Shown here in pieces: positions 62,651-64,000 of a DNA stretch of 64,000 nucleotides (position 1 is its first letter; each line of letters opens with the position of its first letter). Both the position numbers and the translations under genes were made by a program. Source of the DNA: Atopsyche davidsoni (Eukaryota; Arthropoda; Insecta; Trichoptera; Hydrobiosidae); assembly GCA_022113835.1 (NCBI GenBank), contig JAILWY010000010.1, positions 6,597,501 to 6,661,500 on the forward strand, in the 5' to 3' direction. The notes under the pieces were generated by a model, which had not been told where the DNA came from, did no database searches, and was given only the letters and a program-made list of their open reading frames with translations.

Positions 62651-63640
62651 GAGGTACATTTGGTTTTTACTTAAATATTTTAATCCATAATTCCACTCTC
62701 AGTTTGTTTTGCAATGTGTCATTTATAAAAAAAATACTAAGTAGCGCTATAATCGAAATAATAGAATGGATATGTTAATTGAGTTTCATACTTTGACGGC
62801 ACGTTTCTCGACCGTTGTTAGTGAAATAAAGGTGAAATAAATCTACATGCTTTGGGTTTTTGCATTTCCACATTTGCTAACGAGAAAACTTGTATCTCTG
62901 AGAAAAATGCCAAAACTCCACTATCCTGCGGTAGTCACGTGCCGAGGAAAAGCTAACGAGATTTAACTCAAAAGAAACCGCTCTACCAGAAAGTACAACG
63001 CATTTAAAATTAAATTTCAAATTAAATACTCAAATATTTTTATTAAGATTCCGAAGCAAATTTAACATTGTTTTTTTTTTCAAGTTGCCTGCATTTAACT
63101 TTTGACCCTTGCGTTGGGAAATACGTTTCCAGAAGTTTCAAAAAATTTAAATATCGCAAGACTTGAAATTTTCAAACATTTAAATAAAAATAATAAAAAG
63201 GATGAATAAAATGTCTTACTAAGAAATTTAAATATTGAATAACATCATATTTTGCATCCAGTTTATAAATCACTTTAACCATTGTAAATTTGTTTTTTTT
63301 TTACTTCAATCATCTTTAGAAATAATTTTGTAGTTTATTTAGTTTTATTTTTTCACTCCAATTTTCCAAATAAAAACCGTTATTTGTTCTTAATAATAAT
63401 TTCTAATGATATTATAAAAAAAATCATGATTTCTTTCGATTTTCGTTCAATTTTTTAATATTTTAAATGAAAGGGTTTATTAGTATTTATAACCTGATAT
63501 GGTCTTCATTTTTTATTGAATGATATGTTATTAGTTTTTATCTCAATATAGATGTTTTTATTTTTAAATTTTTTTTATAAACCTCGCGATGCTTTTAAAA
63601 AAGGCATAACATAAATTAGAACTGCAAGTTTGATTGCATT
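62651..63640. other. AT-rich stretch, no gene seen
   Basis: A mixed segment at 62800-62990 has no exon features; the rest is A/T-rich. Confidence 0.5.
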
Positions 63641-63840
63641 GCCTTTTCGACTATTCCTCCAGCAAAGTTTAATTCGCACGGCAGGGTTGGTTTTTCAGAG
63701 CTCGTACACGGTCACTCTGTGCGGAATTTAAAGGGTTCGTGCACCAGTAATAGATGACGTGATATAAGTTGGCAGTTGCCTCTCTCGTACACTTTGCATG
63801 CTGGCTGGGTGTCGCTGCGTTTGTTCTGCTACGACTTAAT
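63641..63840. other. GC-raised island, candidate regulatory element
   Basis: Balanced composition, words such as CGCACGGCAGGGTTGG, and no open frame. Weak candidate noncoding element. Confidence 0.25.
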
Positions 63841-64000
63841 TAGTAACTCACTAACTAGCTATACAAAAAGTTACCCTTTTGTGTGTTAAAATATGTCTGG
63901 TATGGAAGCGAGTCCCTTTTCAAAGATAAAAGGGCTATATTTACTACATTTTTGTTTTATTTAAATATATAAACAACATTATCACAATTAAATTGAATTT

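Noticed and set aside
1..64000. Bacterial operons, ribosomal RNA genes, known insect microRNAs
   Set aside because: No long frames with ribosome-binding sites, no rRNA-like conserved blocks, and none of the insect microRNA seed regions I could recall was found by eye.

Overview
This window is AT-rich eukaryotic DNA in which I can recognise no protein-coding gene. The longest open reading frame is 124 codons and matches no family I know. No set of exons with convincing splice sites and shared frame could be assembled. The best reading is intergenic or long-intron DNA from an arthropod, most likely an insect and plausibly a moth or butterfly. The clues are the base composition, the insect-type telomere pentamer (TTAGG/CCTAA) inside a local satellite, a tRNA-derived element and a short TTAA-flanked transposon relic. 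The taxonomic call is inference; none of these clues is diagnostic alone.

Layout. Long AT-rich stretches full of A/T runs alternate with roughly two dozen islands of 150-400 bp. The islands have visibly higher GC, more CpG, little simple repeat, and often short perfect palindromes or homeodomain-type TAATTA cores. Examples lie near 0.4, 2.5, 8.3, 9.6, 10.6, 12.5, 15.5, 18.5, 23.3, 24.1, 28.0, 29.0, 36.7, 37.4, 47.8, 49.3, 55.6, 57.0, 59.2 and 62.5 kb. This spacing resembles a regulatory desert with many conserved noncoding elements around a developmental gene, but conservation cannot be tested from one sequence.

Repeats. The clearest structure is a tandem array at 43848-45420. It has six monomers of about 242 bp plus a truncated one; the first five full monomers each end in four AACCT units, the insect telomere repeat. 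A short, very GC-rich block sits directly against its left edge. At 57736-57981 is a 246-bp TTAA-flanked element with inverted CCCTTT termini, resembling a piggyBac-type MITE. At 61076-61285 a fold-back element has 50-bp arms matching at 49 of 50 positions. Its loop holds a 72-nt tRNA-like cloverleaf on the minus strand with matching A and B boxes and an oligo-T downstream. Smaller items are a decayed ~62-bp tandem repeat (53171-53475), an imperfect 100-bp hairpin (56594-56696), a second possible tRNA-derived SINE fragment (48415-48500), several TA microsatellites and a 24-base C run.

No genes could be shown to work together here. The content is noncoding, repetitive or unassigned.
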